From contig NZ_JARVRF010000007.1 of assembly GCF_030209835.1 (NCBI RefSeq), positions 62,001-126,000 on the forward strand: 64,000 nucleotides of DNA. Direction: 5' to 3'. Origin of the DNA: Arthrobacter sp. efr-133-R2A-120. Its GTDB lineage: Bacteria; Actinomycetota; Actinomycetes; Actinomycetales; Micrococcaceae. The translations under genes were made by a program, and so were the position numbers. The notes beneath the pieces were generated by a model. The model was not told the DNA's origin. It saw nothing but the letters and a program-made list of their open reading frames with translations, and ran no database searches. Positions 8,285-18,410 of the stretch are shown here, piece after piece (positions within the stretch are counted from its first letter, which is position 1; each line of letters starts with the position of its first letter).

Positions 8285-9310
8285 ATGACTGAAACCGCTG
8301 CCTCTGCCGCTCTCGATAGCGCTTCTGCCAACGATCGCTCCGCCTATGGCTTTGGCCTGGCCACCATCGCCACGTCCGACGCCGGCGAAGCGACAGTGCT
8401 GGACGTATGGTTTCCGGCGCCGGCACTGGGCGAAGTTGCCGCATCCCTCCGGGCCGTGGAGCACGCCGACGAGTCGCTGACCACACTTGCGGCTGAAAGC
8501 CACGACGCAGACCGCAGGACCGAGCAGAAGGTGGTCTTTGCCCAGATCAACCTGGACGAGGCCCCCGCGGACACCGTTGACGCCTACCTGCGCCTGCACT
8601 TGCTTTCGCACCGGCTGGTCAAGCCCAACAGCATCAACCTGGACGGCATCTTCGGCAAGCTCCCCAACGTCGTGTGGACGAACTTCGGCCCCGCCGCAGT
8701 GGACGGCTTCGAATTGACCCGTGCCCGCTTGCGCAAGCGCGGGCCGGTCACCGTCTACGGAGTGGACAAGTTCCCACGCATGGTGGACTACGTCGTCCCC
8801 ACGGGCGTCAGGATCGCCGACGCCGACCGCGTCCGCTTGGGCGCCTACCTTTCCGAAGGCACCACGGTCATGCACGAAGGCTTCGTGAACTTCAACGCCG
8901 GCACGCTCGGCACGTCCATGGTGGAAGGCCGGATCTCGGCGGGCGTTGTTGCCGGTGACGGTACCGACGTCGGTGGCGGCGCTTCCATCATGGGAACCCT
9001 CTCCGGTGGCGGCAAGGAAAAGATTGCCTTGGGTGAACGCGTGCTCCTGGGCGCCAACTCCGGCGTGGGCATCAGCATCGGCGACGACTCCGTGGTCGAA
9101 GCAGGCCTTTATGTCACGGCTGGAACCCGCGTGCGCATCCCTGGCCCGAAGGACGCCAACGGCGAGGACACCAGCAGCATCATCAAGGCTGTTGAGCTCT
9201 CCGGCGTGCCGAACCTGCTGTTCCGCCGCAACTCCACCACTGGTGAAGTCGAGGTCCTTCCCCGCAAGGGCCAGACGGTGGAACTCAACGAAGCCCTCCA
9301 CGCCAACTAG
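8285..9310 (+). CDS. dapD: Tetrahydrodipicolinate N-succinyltransferase, actinobacterial type
   Basis: 341-residue enzyme that adds succinyl from succinyl-CoA to tetrahydrodipicolinate, starting the succinylase branch of lysine biosynthesis. The C-terminal half shows left-handed beta-helix hexapeptides ([28 protein letters not shown], then [23 protein letters not shown]). It has the longer N-terminal domain of the actinobacterial DapD rather than the proteobacterial one. The mRNA is probably leaderless. It is followed after 11 bases by a secreted-protein gene. Confidence 0.93.
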   Translation: MTETAASAALDSASANDRSAYGFGLATIATSDAGEATVLDVWFPAPALGEVAASLRAVEHADESLTTLAAESHDADRRTEQKVVFAQINLDEAPADTVDAYLRLHLLSHRLVKPNSINLDGIFGKLPNVVWTNFGPAAVDGFELTRARLRKRGPVTVYGVDKFPRMVDYVVPTGVRIADADRVRLGAYLSEGTTVMHEGFVNFNAGTLGTSMVEGRISAGVVAGDGTDVGGGASIMGTLSGGGKEKIALGERVLLGANSGVGISIGDDSVVEAGLYVTAGTRVRIPGPKDANGEDTSSIIKAVELSGVPNLLFRRNSTTGEVEVLPRKGQTVELNEALHAN

Positions 9311-9321
9311 CTGTTATCTGG

Positions 9322-10164
9322 ATGCGCCGTCTCCGACGCACCATTATCTTGTTGCTGGCGCTTGCCTTGGTGGCTGGTGCCATCTACGCCGTGGTGACTG
9401 TACTGCAGCGCTCCGACACCTTGGTTACGGAGCGCTGCGTCGCCGTCGTCGGCTCGGATTCATACGAGTTGGCGACGGACCAGGCTGCGAATGCCGCCCT
9501 CATCACCGCCATTGCGGTGCAGCGGGGGCTGCCTCCGCGCGCGGCCACAATTGCTGTGGCCACCGCGATGCAGGAATCCAAGCTTCGCAACATCGGCCAC
9601 GGTGACGAGGTGGGCCCCGATTCGAGGGGACTATTCCAGCAGCGCCCGTCCCAGGGGTGGGGCACCGAGGCCGAAGTCATGGATCCCGTCTACGCGACCA
9701 ACGCCTTCTATGACCACTTGGTCAAAGTGCCCGGCTACGAAACCATGGCGATCACTGATGCGGCGCAAGCGGTCCAGCATTCCGCCTACCCCCAGGCTTA
9801 CGCGCAGCAGGAACCCATGGGCCGGGCCTACGCGTCGGCGCTGACGGGACATTCCGAGAGGGCCCTCGACTGCACGCTCCGTGCCGCGGACGCTGCCGGT
9901 GATCCGAACGCCGTTGTGGCGGCCATGACGACGGCGTTCGGCTCCCTGCCAGCCGTTGCCCAGGGCCGCACGGTCCAGTTGAACATTACCGGTGCGCAGG
10001 CGTGGGCTGTGGCCCAGTGGGCAGTAGCGAATGCCAAGGACCTTTCGGTGACGCAGGTTGACGTGGCCGGCGCCACCTGGAACCGCCAGGACCACAAGGG
10101 CTGGCAGGATCCAGCGGCAGCATCGGGAGCCGTGACCATCACGGTTTCGGCTCCGAAGACATGA
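9322..10164 (+). CDS. Secreted or anchored lysozyme-fold protein, function unproven
   Basis: 280 residues with an N-terminal signal anchor (arginine-rich, then a helix at about 8-27). A lytic-transglycosylase-like core has a candidate catalytic glutamate in AVATAMQESKLRNI, followed by DSRGLFQQRPSQGWG, a pattern common to goose-lysozyme-like domains. In some databases the family is labelled heavy metal transporter, for which I see no support. The C-terminal part (about 200-280) is unassigned. No Shine-Dalgarno is visible; it probably reads from the dapD transcript. Peptidoglycan cleavage is an inference. Confidence 0.65.
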   Translation: MRRLRRTIILLLALALVAGAIYAVVTVLQRSDTLVTERCVAVVGSDSYELATDQAANAALITAIAVQRGLPPRAATIAVATAMQESKLRNIGHGDEVGPDSRGLFQQRPSQGWGTEAEVMDPVYATNAFYDHLVKVPGYETMAITDAAQAVQHSAYPQAYAQQEPMGRAYASALTGHSERALDCTLRAADAAGDPNAVVAAMTTAFGSLPAVAQGRTVQLNITGAQAWAVAQWAVANAKDLSVTQVDVAGATWNRQDHKGWQDPAAASGAVTITVSAPKT

Positions 10165-10171
10165 TTTCTGG

Positions 10172-10211
10172 CTGAAGCCACAGGTTGCGGGCGTCAGGCT
10201 GCGGGCTTCAG
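10172..10211. terminator. Possible bidirectional terminator
   Basis: CTGAAGCC (10172-10179) pairs with GGCTTCAG (10204-10211) across a 24-nt GC-rich loop, between convergent genes. Confidence 0.4.
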
Positions 10212-10819
10212 ACGAGTAGCTCAACCACTGGCTGGACGTAGCTGCGGAAGATGTCCGGCTCGGACAAGAGCCGGTGACTCATGATCATCTTGTCCGGCTC
10301 AAGGTACCAGGCCCTTGGCTCGCTGAGGGGAAGTTCGATGATTGTCAACTGGAAGTCCCGGGAACTCCGTCCGACTTCCAGAAGGCGGTCCTCCACCATG
10401 TCCCCCAGAAGCAAGGTGGCGCCGCTCGCTTCGCGTTCGGCTTCCAGTTTTTCGTAATCTTCAAGGCGTTCACGGGCCCACGTGAGGGCGGCCCCGAAGT
10501 GTGCCTGCAGTACTCGGCGCAGGGCAGGCGAATTGCCGAAGGCGTTGAATCCCGGAGGTGAAAGTTCCGGCGCCGCATCCGGATACGCCCTCAACAACTG
10601 CTCCCACCAGGCCTCCCACTCTGTCTTGAGGGCCGGCACCCCGCCTACCTCGGCGGTGAGGTGCGTGTGGTCCGCGTGTCTGACTTTGGGTGTGGCGTGG
10701 GACAACGTCGGCGTTCCGGCTCCGTCCAATCCAGCAACGTCTCTCAGATACAAGGCAATGAGCATCGGTCCGGAGGTGTCCATTGTGATCCGCCACCCCT
10801 GACCGCCTGTGTCATGCAT
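10208..10819 (-). CDS. Conserved hypothetical protein
   Basis: 203 residues, no signal peptide or membrane helix, acidic. I do not recognise a family. Visible features are a Trp-rich central segment (LKTEWEAWWEQLL) and a long charged helix (ARERLEDYEKLEAEREA). The C-terminus reads DKMIMSHRLLSEPDIFRSYVQPVVELLV. The start at 10819 is supported by GGGAGG seven bases upstream. Single gene, divergent to nothing, convergent with the lysozyme-fold gene. Confidence 0.7.
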   Translation of the reverse strand: MHDTGGQGWRITMDTSGPMLIALYLRDVAGLDGAGTPTLSHATPKVRHADHTHLTAEVGGVPALKTEWEAWWEQLLRAYPDAAPELSPPGFNAFGNSPALRRVLQAHFGAALTWARERLEDYEKLEAEREASGATLLLGDMVEDRLLEVGRSSRDFQLTIIELPLSEPRAWYLEPDKMIMSHRLLSEPDIFRSYVQPVVELLV

Positions 10820-10882
10820 CCGATTGCCTCCCTTGGCAGGTGCCCGCTCAGGGTTCCAGTCTATTCCCGATGAGCCTTGACG

Positions 10883-11509
10883 TTAACGGTTCGACGGGAC
10901 CGCAACCAGAGTCTCCAGATGCGCGGTCAGAACGTCGCGGCAGACCTCGGCTGTCATCCACTCAGGCTGCAGCAAGGCATGCATGCACAGTCCGTCGAGG
11001 GTCGCCAGGAGGCGCTCGGCCTCGGTCACCAGATGCTCCTGGATGGATCCGCCGTCGGGCATCAGCCGCATCACCAAACGGCCGACGACGGCGGCCACGG
11101 CACGGTGGCTGCGTGCGGCTTCCGGTTCAAGCACCGGCCGGATCCGGGCCGCGTGCCGGAATGCCATCCACACGCAGGCATCGACTGCCAGTTGCTCGTC
11201 GAGCGGAAGGAATTGACCCAGCAGGGTTAACACGGCGGCGTCGTGTTCCGCAGAGGCTTTGTCTAGTGATTCGACGACGGCGTACGCTTCCTCAAGCCGC
11301 CCGGCGATCCTGTCGATGACCACGGCAAAGGAATGGACCAGCAGTTCATCGCTGCTGACAAAATAGTGACGGACCGAGCCGACGGCAAGCCCGGCCTCGT
11401 CGGCGACCTCCCGCAAGGAGGCACGCTCGAGGCCATCCGAGGCAATGATCCTGAAGACGGCTTCGACTACTTCCTGGCGCCGGGCTTCGGCATCAACAAT
11501 CTTGGGCAC
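10883..11509 (-). CDS. TetR family transcriptional regulator
   Basis: 208 residues. The N-terminal TetR helix-turn-helix is clear: RRQEVVEAVFRIIASDGLERASLREVADEAGLAVGSVRHYF. The ligand domain resembles the BetI-type TetR_C group. The GTG at 11509 is preferred because the conserved part begins right after it (VPKIVDAEARRQE); a GTG five codons upstream is possible. It is divergent from galE. An inverted repeat (AGCAC-AAAC-GTGCT, 11520-11533) just upstream may be its operator. The target gene is unknown. Confidence 0.85.
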   Translation of the reverse strand: MPKIVDAEARRQEVVEAVFRIIASDGLERASLREVADEAGLAVGSVRHYFVSSDELLVHSFAVVIDRIAGRLEEAYAVVESLDKASAEHDAAVLTLLGQFLPLDEQLAVDACVWMAFRHAARIRPVLEPEAARSHRAVAAVVGRLVMRLMPDGGSIQEHLVTEAERLLATLDGLCMHALLQPEWMTAEVCRDVLTAHLETLVAVPSNR

Positions 11510-11519
11510 AAAACTTTTT

Positions 11520-11533
11520 AGCACAAACGTGCT
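11520..11533. promoter_or_regulatory. Candidate TetR operator
   Basis: AGCAC-AAAC-GTGCT directly upstream of the TetR start. Short arms; tentative. Confidence 0.3.
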
Positions 11534-11610
11534 TGAACCGTGCCGTCGGCGCACGGGAACCGCGCGACTGTGGCGTACGCAACACTGAGCGGGCACGGAC
11601 CAAGTTCGGC

Positions 11611-11616
11611 TAGCGT
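11611..11616 (+). promoter_or_regulatory. -10 box of galE (leaderless)
   Basis: TAGCGT, seven bases before the galE ATG, without a Shine-Dalgarno. Confidence 0.4.
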
Positions 11617-11623
11617 TGGTCAC

Positions 11624-12637
11624 ATGAGAATTCTTGTCACGGGTGGCACCGGCTATATCGGATCGCACACCGTCCTGTCCTTGTTGGAAACCGGGCACGA
11701 AGTGGTCGTGGTGGACAACCTCGTGAATTCAAGCGAAGAATCCCTGCGCCGCGTCGGTGAACTGGCGGGAAGGACCGCGGCGTTCCATCAGGTGGATCTG
11801 GTGGATGAGCCCGCGGTTGAGGCCGTGTTCGACCGGCATCAGATCGACGCCGTCATCCACTTCGCCGGGCTCAAGGCGGTGGGCGAATCCGTGCAGGAAC
11901 CCCTGAACTACTACTACAACAACATCGTGGGCACGCTGAACCTGCTGCGGGCCATGGACAAGCACGGGGTCCGTTCGATCGTTTTCAGTTCCTCGGCAAC
12001 GGTGTACGGCGAGCACAACCCGATCCCCTACGTCGAGAAGATGGAGATCGGGGCGAACAACCCCTACGGCCGCACCAAGGAACAGATCGAGGACATTCTC
12101 ACGGACCTCGGCGCCGCGGACGAGCGCTGGCACATCGCCTTGTTGCGGTACTTCAACCCGGTGGGCGCACATCCGTCCGGCAGGATCGGCGAGGACCCGC
12201 AGGGCATCCCGAACAACCTGGTCCCGTACATCGCCCAGGTTGCCGTGGGACGCCGCGAAAAGCTCATGGTCTTCGGTGGAGACTACGACACCCCGGACGG
12301 CACCTGCCTGCGGGACTACATCCACGTGGTCGACCTCGCCGATGGCCACGTCGCCGCGCTGGACTACGTTGCGGAACGCCCCGGCGTGCACCGCTGGAAC
12401 CTCGGCTCCGGGAAGGGCACGTCCGTACTGGAGATGCTCCACGCCTTCGAGCAAGCCGTGGGCCACCCGCTGCCGTACGAGATCACGGGACGCCGCGCCG
12501 GAGACCTGCCCGCATTCTGGGCCGACGCCTCCTCCGCCCTGGCGGATCTCAGCTGGTCCACGACCAAGACCGTGGACCAAATGTGCGAAGACCACTGGCG
12601 CTGGCAGAAGAACAACCCCCTCGGCTACAGCTCTTAA
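11624..12637 (+). CDS. galE: UDP-glucose 4-epimerase
   Basis: 337 residues, the usual GalE length. It interconverts UDP-glucose and UDP-galactose using bound NAD. The Rossmann motif is MRILVTGGTGYIGSH at the very start. The catalytic Ser/Tyr/Lys are in FSSSATVYG and NNPYGRTKEQIE. Later blocks, RYFNPVGAHPSGRIGEDP and GSGKGTSVLEM, are typical. The ATG at 11624 is chosen because the Rossmann strand begins there; upstream in-frame sequence is not conserved. No other gal genes are nearby, so it likely serves cell-envelope polysaccharide. Confidence 0.95.
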   Translation: MRILVTGGTGYIGSHTVLSLLETGHEVVVVDNLVNSSEESLRRVGELAGRTAAFHQVDLVDEPAVEAVFDRHQIDAVIHFAGLKAVGESVQEPLNYYYNNIVGTLNLLRAMDKHGVRSIVFSSSATVYGEHNPIPYVEKMEIGANNPYGRTKEQIEDILTDLGAADERWHIALLRYFNPVGAHPSGRIGEDPQGIPNNLVPYIAQVAVGRREKLMVFGGDYDTPDGTCLRDYIHVVDLADGHVAALDYVAERPGVHRWNLGSGKGTSVLEMLHAFEQAVGHPLPYEITGRRAGDLPAFWADASSALADLSWSTTKTVDQMCEDHWRWQKNNPLGYSS

Positions 12638-12642
12638 AAGCA

Positions 12643-12703
12643 AACGCGGGGTCGCTTACGGCCCATGATGTCCCTCGGGACGGGCTGTAAGTGACCCCGC
12701 GTT
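12643..12703. terminator. Bidirectional terminator galE/gltA
   Basis: 22-nt arms (12643-12664 and 12682-12703) pair throughout if two G-U pairs are allowed, with a 17-nt loop. It lies between convergent galE and gltA. Confidence 0.8.
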
Positions 12704-12709
12704 GGCTGG

Positions 12710-13993
<1,284 letters not shown>

Positions 13994-14223
13994 GGAGTCC
14001 CCTTCATGAGGCTCTTGGCCTCGGTCGAAAGCTTGATCCAACCAACATCTGGTGACTCCAGCCGGGCGCCTGCAGGTGCAGGCGCCATCAACCGGACTGC
14101 CTTCGTGGAGAAAGCCACCATTGATAGTCAGTTAAAAGCTACCGCCAGTAAGCGGGACAAACTAATTCACAAGCTACGGTTACTCGCGGAATGACGCGCC
14201 CTGTGCGGCAAGTCACAGCATTG

Positions 14224-15381
14224 TTACCGAGCGGTGTCCAAGCGTTCCACGGCCGCATCGATGCGTTCGTCCGTGCCCGTGAGCGCCACCCGGATGAAAC
14301 CATTGCCCGCGTCTCCGTAGAACACTCCGGGCCCGACGACGATCCCCAAGTCAGCGAATCGCTGGACTGTGTCCCACGTCGCCTCCCCTGCGGTGGACCA
14401 CAAGTACAGGCCCGCTTTGGACTCGTGGATGTCCAGGCCGAAGTTCTGCAGGGCTGGCAAAAGCCGTTCACGGCGGCCGCGGTAGAGATCCTTTTGGACG
14501 AGCACGTGGTTGGCATCGCCCAGCGCGATGCGCATGGCTTCCTGGACGGGGTAGGGCACAATCATGCCTGCGTGCTTGCGGCTGTTGACCAGATTCGCCA
14601 CGATTGAGGAGTCGCCTGCCACGAAGGCGGCACGGTAGCCGGCGAGGTTCGACTGCTTGCTGAGCGAGTAGACGCACAACAGACCGTCCGTGGACCCTCC
14701 GGTGACGCGCGGATCAAGGACACTCGGCACTGCTTCGCCGCCGCGCTGGGCATCCCATTCGCCCCAGCCGAGTTCGGCATAGCATTCATCCGATGCCACG
14801 ACTGCGCCGATCTCGCGGGCCTGGGCCACGATCTGCCGGAGGGATTCGACGTCACGGACGCTGCCCGTGGGGTTGCCCGGAGAATTGATCCAAATCAGCC
14901 GGACCCTTGCGCGGGTGGCTGGGTCAAGTTCGTCCAGGCTGTCCGCGGCGACCGCAGTGGCCCCGGCGAGCATAGCGCCGATGTCGTAGGTCGGGTAAGC
15001 CACAGTGGGGCGGACCACGACGTCGCCTGCGCTGAGTCCCAGCAGGAACGGGAGCCAGGCCACCAGTTCCTTCGAGCCGACCGTGGGCAGGACGTCCCTC
15101 GGATCGATCCCCGGGACCCCGCGACGGCTGGCAAACCAAGTGGACACAGCCTCGCGAAGAGCTTCCGTTCCGTGGACCGTTGGGTAACCATGGGCGTCAG
15201 CTGCCCCGGCGAGCGCCTCGCGGACCAGCTGCGGCGTAGGATCCACAGGAGTTCCGATGGAGAGATTGACTACTCCGCCCGGGTGTTCTGAAGCCTTGGC
15301 CACGTACGGCGCCATAGCTTCCCAAGGGTAGTCGGGCAGGTTGAGGCCGAAAGCGGGGGCCGCAGAAATCAAAGGAAGCAA
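14224..15381 (-). CDS. dapC: Succinyldiaminopimelate transaminase
   Basis: 385-residue class I/II PLP aminotransferase. The PLP lysine is in YSLSKQSNLAGYRA and the conserved Asn/Pro block is INSPGNPTGSV. Position next to a 7Fe-type ferredoxin gene is the standard actinobacterial context of DapC, which makes N-succinyl-LL-diaminopimelate semialdehyde into the diamine. With dapD and dapE the window carries three of the succinylase-branch steps, at three separate sites. Six bases separate it from the ferredoxin gene, so it is the second gene of that operon. Confidence 0.9.
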   Translation of the reverse strand: MLPLISAAPAFGLNLPDYPWEAMAPYVAKASEHPGGVVNLSIGTPVDPTPQLVREALAGAADAHGYPTVHGTEALREAVSTWFASRRGVPGIDPRDVLPTVGSKELVAWLPFLLGLSAGDVVVRPTVAYPTYDIGAMLAGATAVAADSLDELDPATRARVRLIWINSPGNPTGSVRDVESLRQIVAQAREIGAVVASDECYAELGWGEWDAQRGGEAVPSVLDPRVTGGSTDGLLCVYSLSKQSNLAGYRAAFVAGDSSIVANLVNSRKHAGMIVPYPVQEAMRIALGDANHVLVQKDLYRGRRERLLPALQNFGLDIHESKAGLYLWSTAGEATWDTVQRFADLGIVVGPGVFYGDAGNGFIRVALTGTDERIDAAVERLDTAR

Positions 15382-15387
15382 CCGTTC

Positions 15388-15714
15388 TTAGTGGTCTTGG
15401 TTCTGCGGAGGGAGCGCGGCGATGAAGGGGTGGTCCTTGCCCGTGTTGCCGATCTTGGCAGCTCCGCCCGGGGAACCAAGGTCATCGAAGAACTCGACGT
15501 TGGCCTTGTAGTAGTCGGCCCATTCCTCCGGGGTGTCATCCTCGTAGTAAATCGCTTCCACCGGGCACACGGGTTCACAAGCTCCGCAGTCCACGCATTC
15601 GTCCGGGTGGATATAGAGGGAACGCTCGCCTTCGTAGATGCAGTCAACAGGGCATTCTTCAATACACGCCTTGTCCTTGACGTCCACACACGGCTGCGCG
15701 ATTACGTAGGTCAC
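15388..15714 (-). CDS. fdxA: Ferredoxin, 7Fe type
   Basis: 108 residues. Two cysteine clusters, CVDVKDKACIEECPVDCIYEG and CVDCGACEPVCPVEAIYYEDD, fit one 3Fe-4S and one 4Fe-4S centre. The acidic C-terminus ends HPFIAALPPQNQDH, as in other actinobacterial FdxA/FdxC proteins. The GTG at 15714 is taken as the start because the conserved TYVIAQPCVDV begins there; purine-rich AGGCAAGGG lies just upstream. Likely an electron carrier for P450s or other oxidoreductases; the partner is not visible. Confidence 0.92.
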   Translation of the reverse strand: MTYVIAQPCVDVKDKACIEECPVDCIYEGERSLYIHPDECVDCGACEPVCPVEAIYYEDDTPEEWADYYKANVEFFDDLGSPGGAAKIGNTGKDHPFIAALPPQNQDH

Positions 15715-15796
15715 GTCCCTTGCCTCTCCACAGTTGTCCCGGCCAATGTCCGGGTAGTACCACCGGCCCTGTGGCCGGTACATCGAATTCTGTAGC

Positions 15797-15824
15797 CTAT
15801 TATCCCCCAGCCGGAACTTACCAA
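15797..15824 (-). promoter_or_regulatory. Possible fdxA-dapC promoter
   Basis: On the minus strand TTGGTA (15824-15819), a 16-bp spacer and TAATAG (15802-15797). The leader to the GTG would be about 75 nt. Confidence 0.4.
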
Positions 15825-15838
15825 ACTACTGGGCGTCA

Positions 15839-15844
15839 TAGTAT
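15839..15844 (+). promoter_or_regulatory. -10 box of the SH3-like gene (leaderless)
   Basis: TAGTAT, six bases before the GTG at 15851, no Shine-Dalgarno. Confidence 0.45.
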
Positions 15845-15850
15845 GAACTG

Positions 15851-16093
15851 GTGACGTTGCCCCACCCCCAGGATTTCCTGCTCAATACCGTATCCGGAAC
15901 GCGGGTAGTTGTCCGATACCGGCTGGACAACGGCTTCACCGATGCCCTCGGCTACCTACTCTCCGTCACCGACGGTGCGTGCATCATCCGTACCCGGCAG
16001 TCCGACGTCGAGATCCCGCTGGGCCTTGTCGTGGCGGCAAAAGAGGTCCCCCCTCCGCCGCCACGCCGAGGTACGCGCACAACCCGCGAGTAA
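15851..16093 (+). CDS. Small SH3-like domain protein
   Basis: 80 residues. The sequence GTRVVVRYRLDNGFTDALGYLLSVTDGACIIRT with VEIPLGLVVAAKEVPPPPPR resembles the N-terminal SH3-like domain of the mycobacterial Rv0428c acetyltransferase family, but the acetyltransferase half is absent. In other Actinobacteria the domain occurs alone next to fdx-dapC, as I recall. Function unknown. It ends in a Pro/Arg-rich tail. Divergent from fdxA and probably leaderless. Confidence 0.7.
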   Translation: MTLPHPQDFLLNTVSGTRVVVRYRLDNGFTDALGYLLSVTDGACIIRTRQSDVEIPLGLVVAAKEVPPPPPRRGTRTTRE

Positions 16094-16117
16094 TCCCGGC
16101 CTCCTGTCCCCAGAGGG

Positions 16118-17416
16118 TCAGGCGCCATGCACCTCGTCCGGCAGCCTGCGCATTCCCCACAGCGGAGAGAACAGCACGGGTGCAACAAAGACAATGCTTC
16201 CGCCCAAGCCGATCCAGAGTGTCGGGACGAGGCCGATGTTCTCGGCCAGGAGACCCGAGGCTAGGGCTGCGATCGGCATGACTCCCCACACCACAAAGCG
16301 AATGGACGCATTCATGCGCCCGAGAAGCCGGGGCGGACACACGCGCTGCCTCATGCTCAACTGCATGATGTTGTACACCAGGACTCCGAAAGCAAACCCG
16401 AACTCGGAGACGATGAGCATCACGAGGGACATCCATCGTTCGGGGGCAAGCACGCACAACGGAACCAGGAGGAGGAAAAGCGAGCTGATCATCGACGCCA
16501 CGGGAATGACGGTCCCCTCGCCGACCCGGTCAGCGAGCTTGGGCGCGGAAACAGCTCCGATCAGTCCGCCCACAGCGCCCACTGCCATGATGAGGCCCAT
16601 GCCCTCGGGACCGAGTTCCAGTTCACGAAGCACCAGCACGGGCATCAAAGTGAAGGCGATCGTGGTGAAGAAGTTGACCCCGCCCGTGCAGGCCACAATC
16701 CTGCTGATCAACGGATGCCTGACCACGAAGACCAGGCCTTCCTTGATTTCGCTTGCCAGTGGATGCCGATCCTTCGCGGGCACGGGACGTTCCGCATCGC
16801 CCGTCCTGAGCAGGAAAACGGCCGACATCAGATACCCGATCGCCTCGCCGACGAACAGCACCGGGGCGGACACAATAGTCAGCAACCCACCGCCCGCGGC
16901 CGGACCCCCGATCCGCGCGATCTGGGAGGTGGCTTCCAGCTTGGAGTTTGCCTGCGGAACTTTCGCGGCATCCACGAGTACCGGCACATAGCTCTGGTAA
17001 GAAACGTCGAAGAAGACCGTTGCGGCCCCGACGACGGCGGCTACGGCGTACAAGTGCCAGATCTGCAGGACGCCGCCCCACCAGAGGATCGGTACGGTGG
17101 CCATCGCCGCGGTCCGGACCAGGTCCGCCACAATCATGGCGCGACGCTTGAGCCAGCGGTCCACCCAGGCTCCCGCCGGCAAGCCGATCAGCAGGAAGGC
17201 GGCAAGGCTGGCGGCATTGAGTGCGCCAACCTCGAACTCGCTGGCTCCGAGCAAAGTCACCGCGAGGACGGGAAAAGCCAATTGCCCAAGTTGCGCCCCG
17301 AGCTGGCTGACGGCCTGGCCAGACCAAAAGGTAATGAAGTTCCGGTCCCGCCAAAGCGAGGCCGCTTGCTGCGCTGTGTCAGTTTGCTGAGCATTGTCCG
17401 TGGTCCCGGCATTCAC
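16118..17416 (-). CDS. MFS exporter, EntS/MFS_3-like
   Basis: 432-residue major facilitator with 12 predicted helices. The N-terminal part (LWRDRNFITFWSGQAVSQLGAQLGQLAFPVLAV) and ALAWVDRWLKRR-like loop match the EntS/macrolide-efflux branch. Substrate unknown. The GTG at 17416 is preferred; a GTG at 17455 would give 445 residues but would sit inside a perfect inverted repeat that looks like the operator of the divergent ArsR regulator. It is likely repressed by that regulator and induced by its ligand. Confidence 0.82.
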   Translation of the reverse strand: MNAGTTDNAQQTDTAQQAASLWRDRNFITFWSGQAVSQLGAQLGQLAFPVLAVTLLGASEFEVGALNAASLAAFLLIGLPAGAWVDRWLKRRAMIVADLVRTAAMATVPILWWGGVLQIWHLYAVAAVVGAATVFFDVSYQSYVPVLVDAAKVPQANSKLEATSQIARIGGPAAGGGLLTIVSAPVLFVGEAIGYLMSAVFLLRTGDAERPVPAKDRHPLASEIKEGLVFVVRHPLISRIVACTGGVNFFTTIAFTLMPVLVLRELELGPEGMGLIMAVGAVGGLIGAVSAPKLADRVGEGTVIPVASMISSLFLLLVPLCVLAPERWMSLVMLIVSEFGFAFGVLVYNIMQLSMRQRVCPPRLLGRMNASIRFVVWGVMPIAALASGLLAENIGLVPTLWIGLGGSIVFVAPVLFSPLWGMRRLPDEVHGA

Positions 17417-17432
17417 CCGCCCAGTTTCCTGC

Positions 17433-17456
17433 AGTGATTGGTATATGTCAATCACT
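17433..17456. promoter_or_regulatory. Operator between MFS exporter and ArsR regulator
   Basis: AGTGATTG, 8-bp spacer, CAATCACT: perfect arms in the divergent promoter region. It is placed to control both genes. Confidence 0.65.
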
Positions 17457-17466
17457 CATGGGTGGC

Positions 17467-17472
17467 TACACT
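17467..17472 (+). promoter_or_regulatory. -10 box of ArsR gene (leaderless)
   Basis: TACACT, seven bases before the ATG at 17480. Confidence 0.4.
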
Positions 17473-17479
17473 GGCCACC

Positions 17480-17986
17480 ATGACGGAACACGAGCGGGAG
17501 GACAGTGACCTGGTGGCCAAGGGTCGCGCCTTGAGTTCGCCCCTGCGCCTGAGGATTCTCCGGCTCTGCCTGCACCACGCGCGCACCAACAAAGAGATCG
17601 CCGGGCTGTTGGACATCAATCCGGCGTCGAGCTTGCACCATGTCAGGACCTTGGTGCGCACCGGTTTTCTCGAGCCGCAGGAAGGCCGGAAGGGAAAGAG
17701 GGGCGCCAAGGAGGTGCCGTACATCGCCACCCGCACCTCGTGGAGCACTCCCGTCGACGATATTGCCCCGGTCCTGATCGAAACATTCGTCCAGGAAACC
17801 CGCGGACTCGCGCCCGAGGACGTTGATGTCTGGCGGCTTGGAGTGAAGTTCAACGCCGCACGGCAGCAGGAAATGATGGGCAAGCTGCGGGAGGTCGTCG
17901 AGGAATACATGCGCCTTCCGCCAGACGACGACGGCGAGGCCACCTCGCTCTTGATCGCCCACCACCGGGACCCAAGCGCCGACTAG
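17480..17986 (+). CDS. ArsR-type winged-helix regulator
   Basis: 168 residues. The winged helix is at about 8-85: GRALSSPLRLRILRLCLHHARTNKEIAGLLDINPASSLHHVRTLVRTGFLE. No metal-binding Cys pair is seen, so a small-molecule ligand is more likely than a metal. The rest is a helical effector part (VLIETFVQETRGLAPEDVDVWRLGV). The ATG at 17480 is chosen over an in-frame GTG at 17438 because it follows a TACACT box and avoids the operator. It is divergent from the MFS exporter. The stop abuts the stop of the next, convergent gene with no base between. Confidence 0.85.
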   Translation: MTEHEREDSDLVAKGRALSSPLRLRILRLCLHHARTNKEIAGLLDINPASSLHHVRTLVRTGFLEPQEGRKGKRGAKEVPYIATRTSWSTPVDDIAPVLIETFVQETRGLAPEDVDVWRLGVKFNAARQQEMMGKLREVVEEYMRLPPDDDGEATSLLIAHHRDPSAD

Positions 17987-18367
17987 CTAGCCGCGCGGCG
18001 GACGCCTGTAGCGCCGGCACCACAAGAGCATCACGAGCGTCACGGCCGCGCTCCCGTAGACCCATACATTGCCCGGCGCATCTGCGACGATCAGCGCCTT
18101 GTTGGTTCCGGCTGAAGAAAGCGCACCGACAGCTGCGTAACAAACAATGCCCGCTACCGCCGTCGGGAGCAAGGACCGCGACCACGCACCCAGCAGGAGC
18201 TGGAGCGATGCGAGCAGGAGCAATGCCGCCGCGGCACCCCAGTAGACGTCGACGCCGTCAATGGGGAGCACTTGCCGGTGAAGTGCGGTGCCTGCAAGGG
18301 CAGCAAAAAGAGCCACCGGAACTGCCGCGGCAATGCCGCGTGCTGTTCCGGTGGCTCCCCTATTCAA
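17987..18367 (-). CDS. Four-helix membrane protein, unknown
   Basis: 126 residues, about four transmembrane helices with a basic C-terminus (WCRRYRRPPRG). No family recognised. The only in-frame start compatible with this length is TTG at 18367; the start is uncertain. It lies 43 bases after typA on the same strand, so may be co-transcribed, and meets the ArsR gene end to end. Confidence 0.6.
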   Translation of the reverse strand: MNRGATGTARGIAAAVPVALFAALAGTALHRQVLPIDGVDVYWGAAAALLLLASLQLLLGAWSRSLLPTAVAGIVCYAAVGALSSAGTNKALIVADAPGNVWVYGSAAVTLVMLLWCRRYRRPPRG

Positions 18368-18410
18368 TGCGTCAGTCCGTTCGGTGCGTCAATGCGCAGT
18401 CAGCGCAGGA

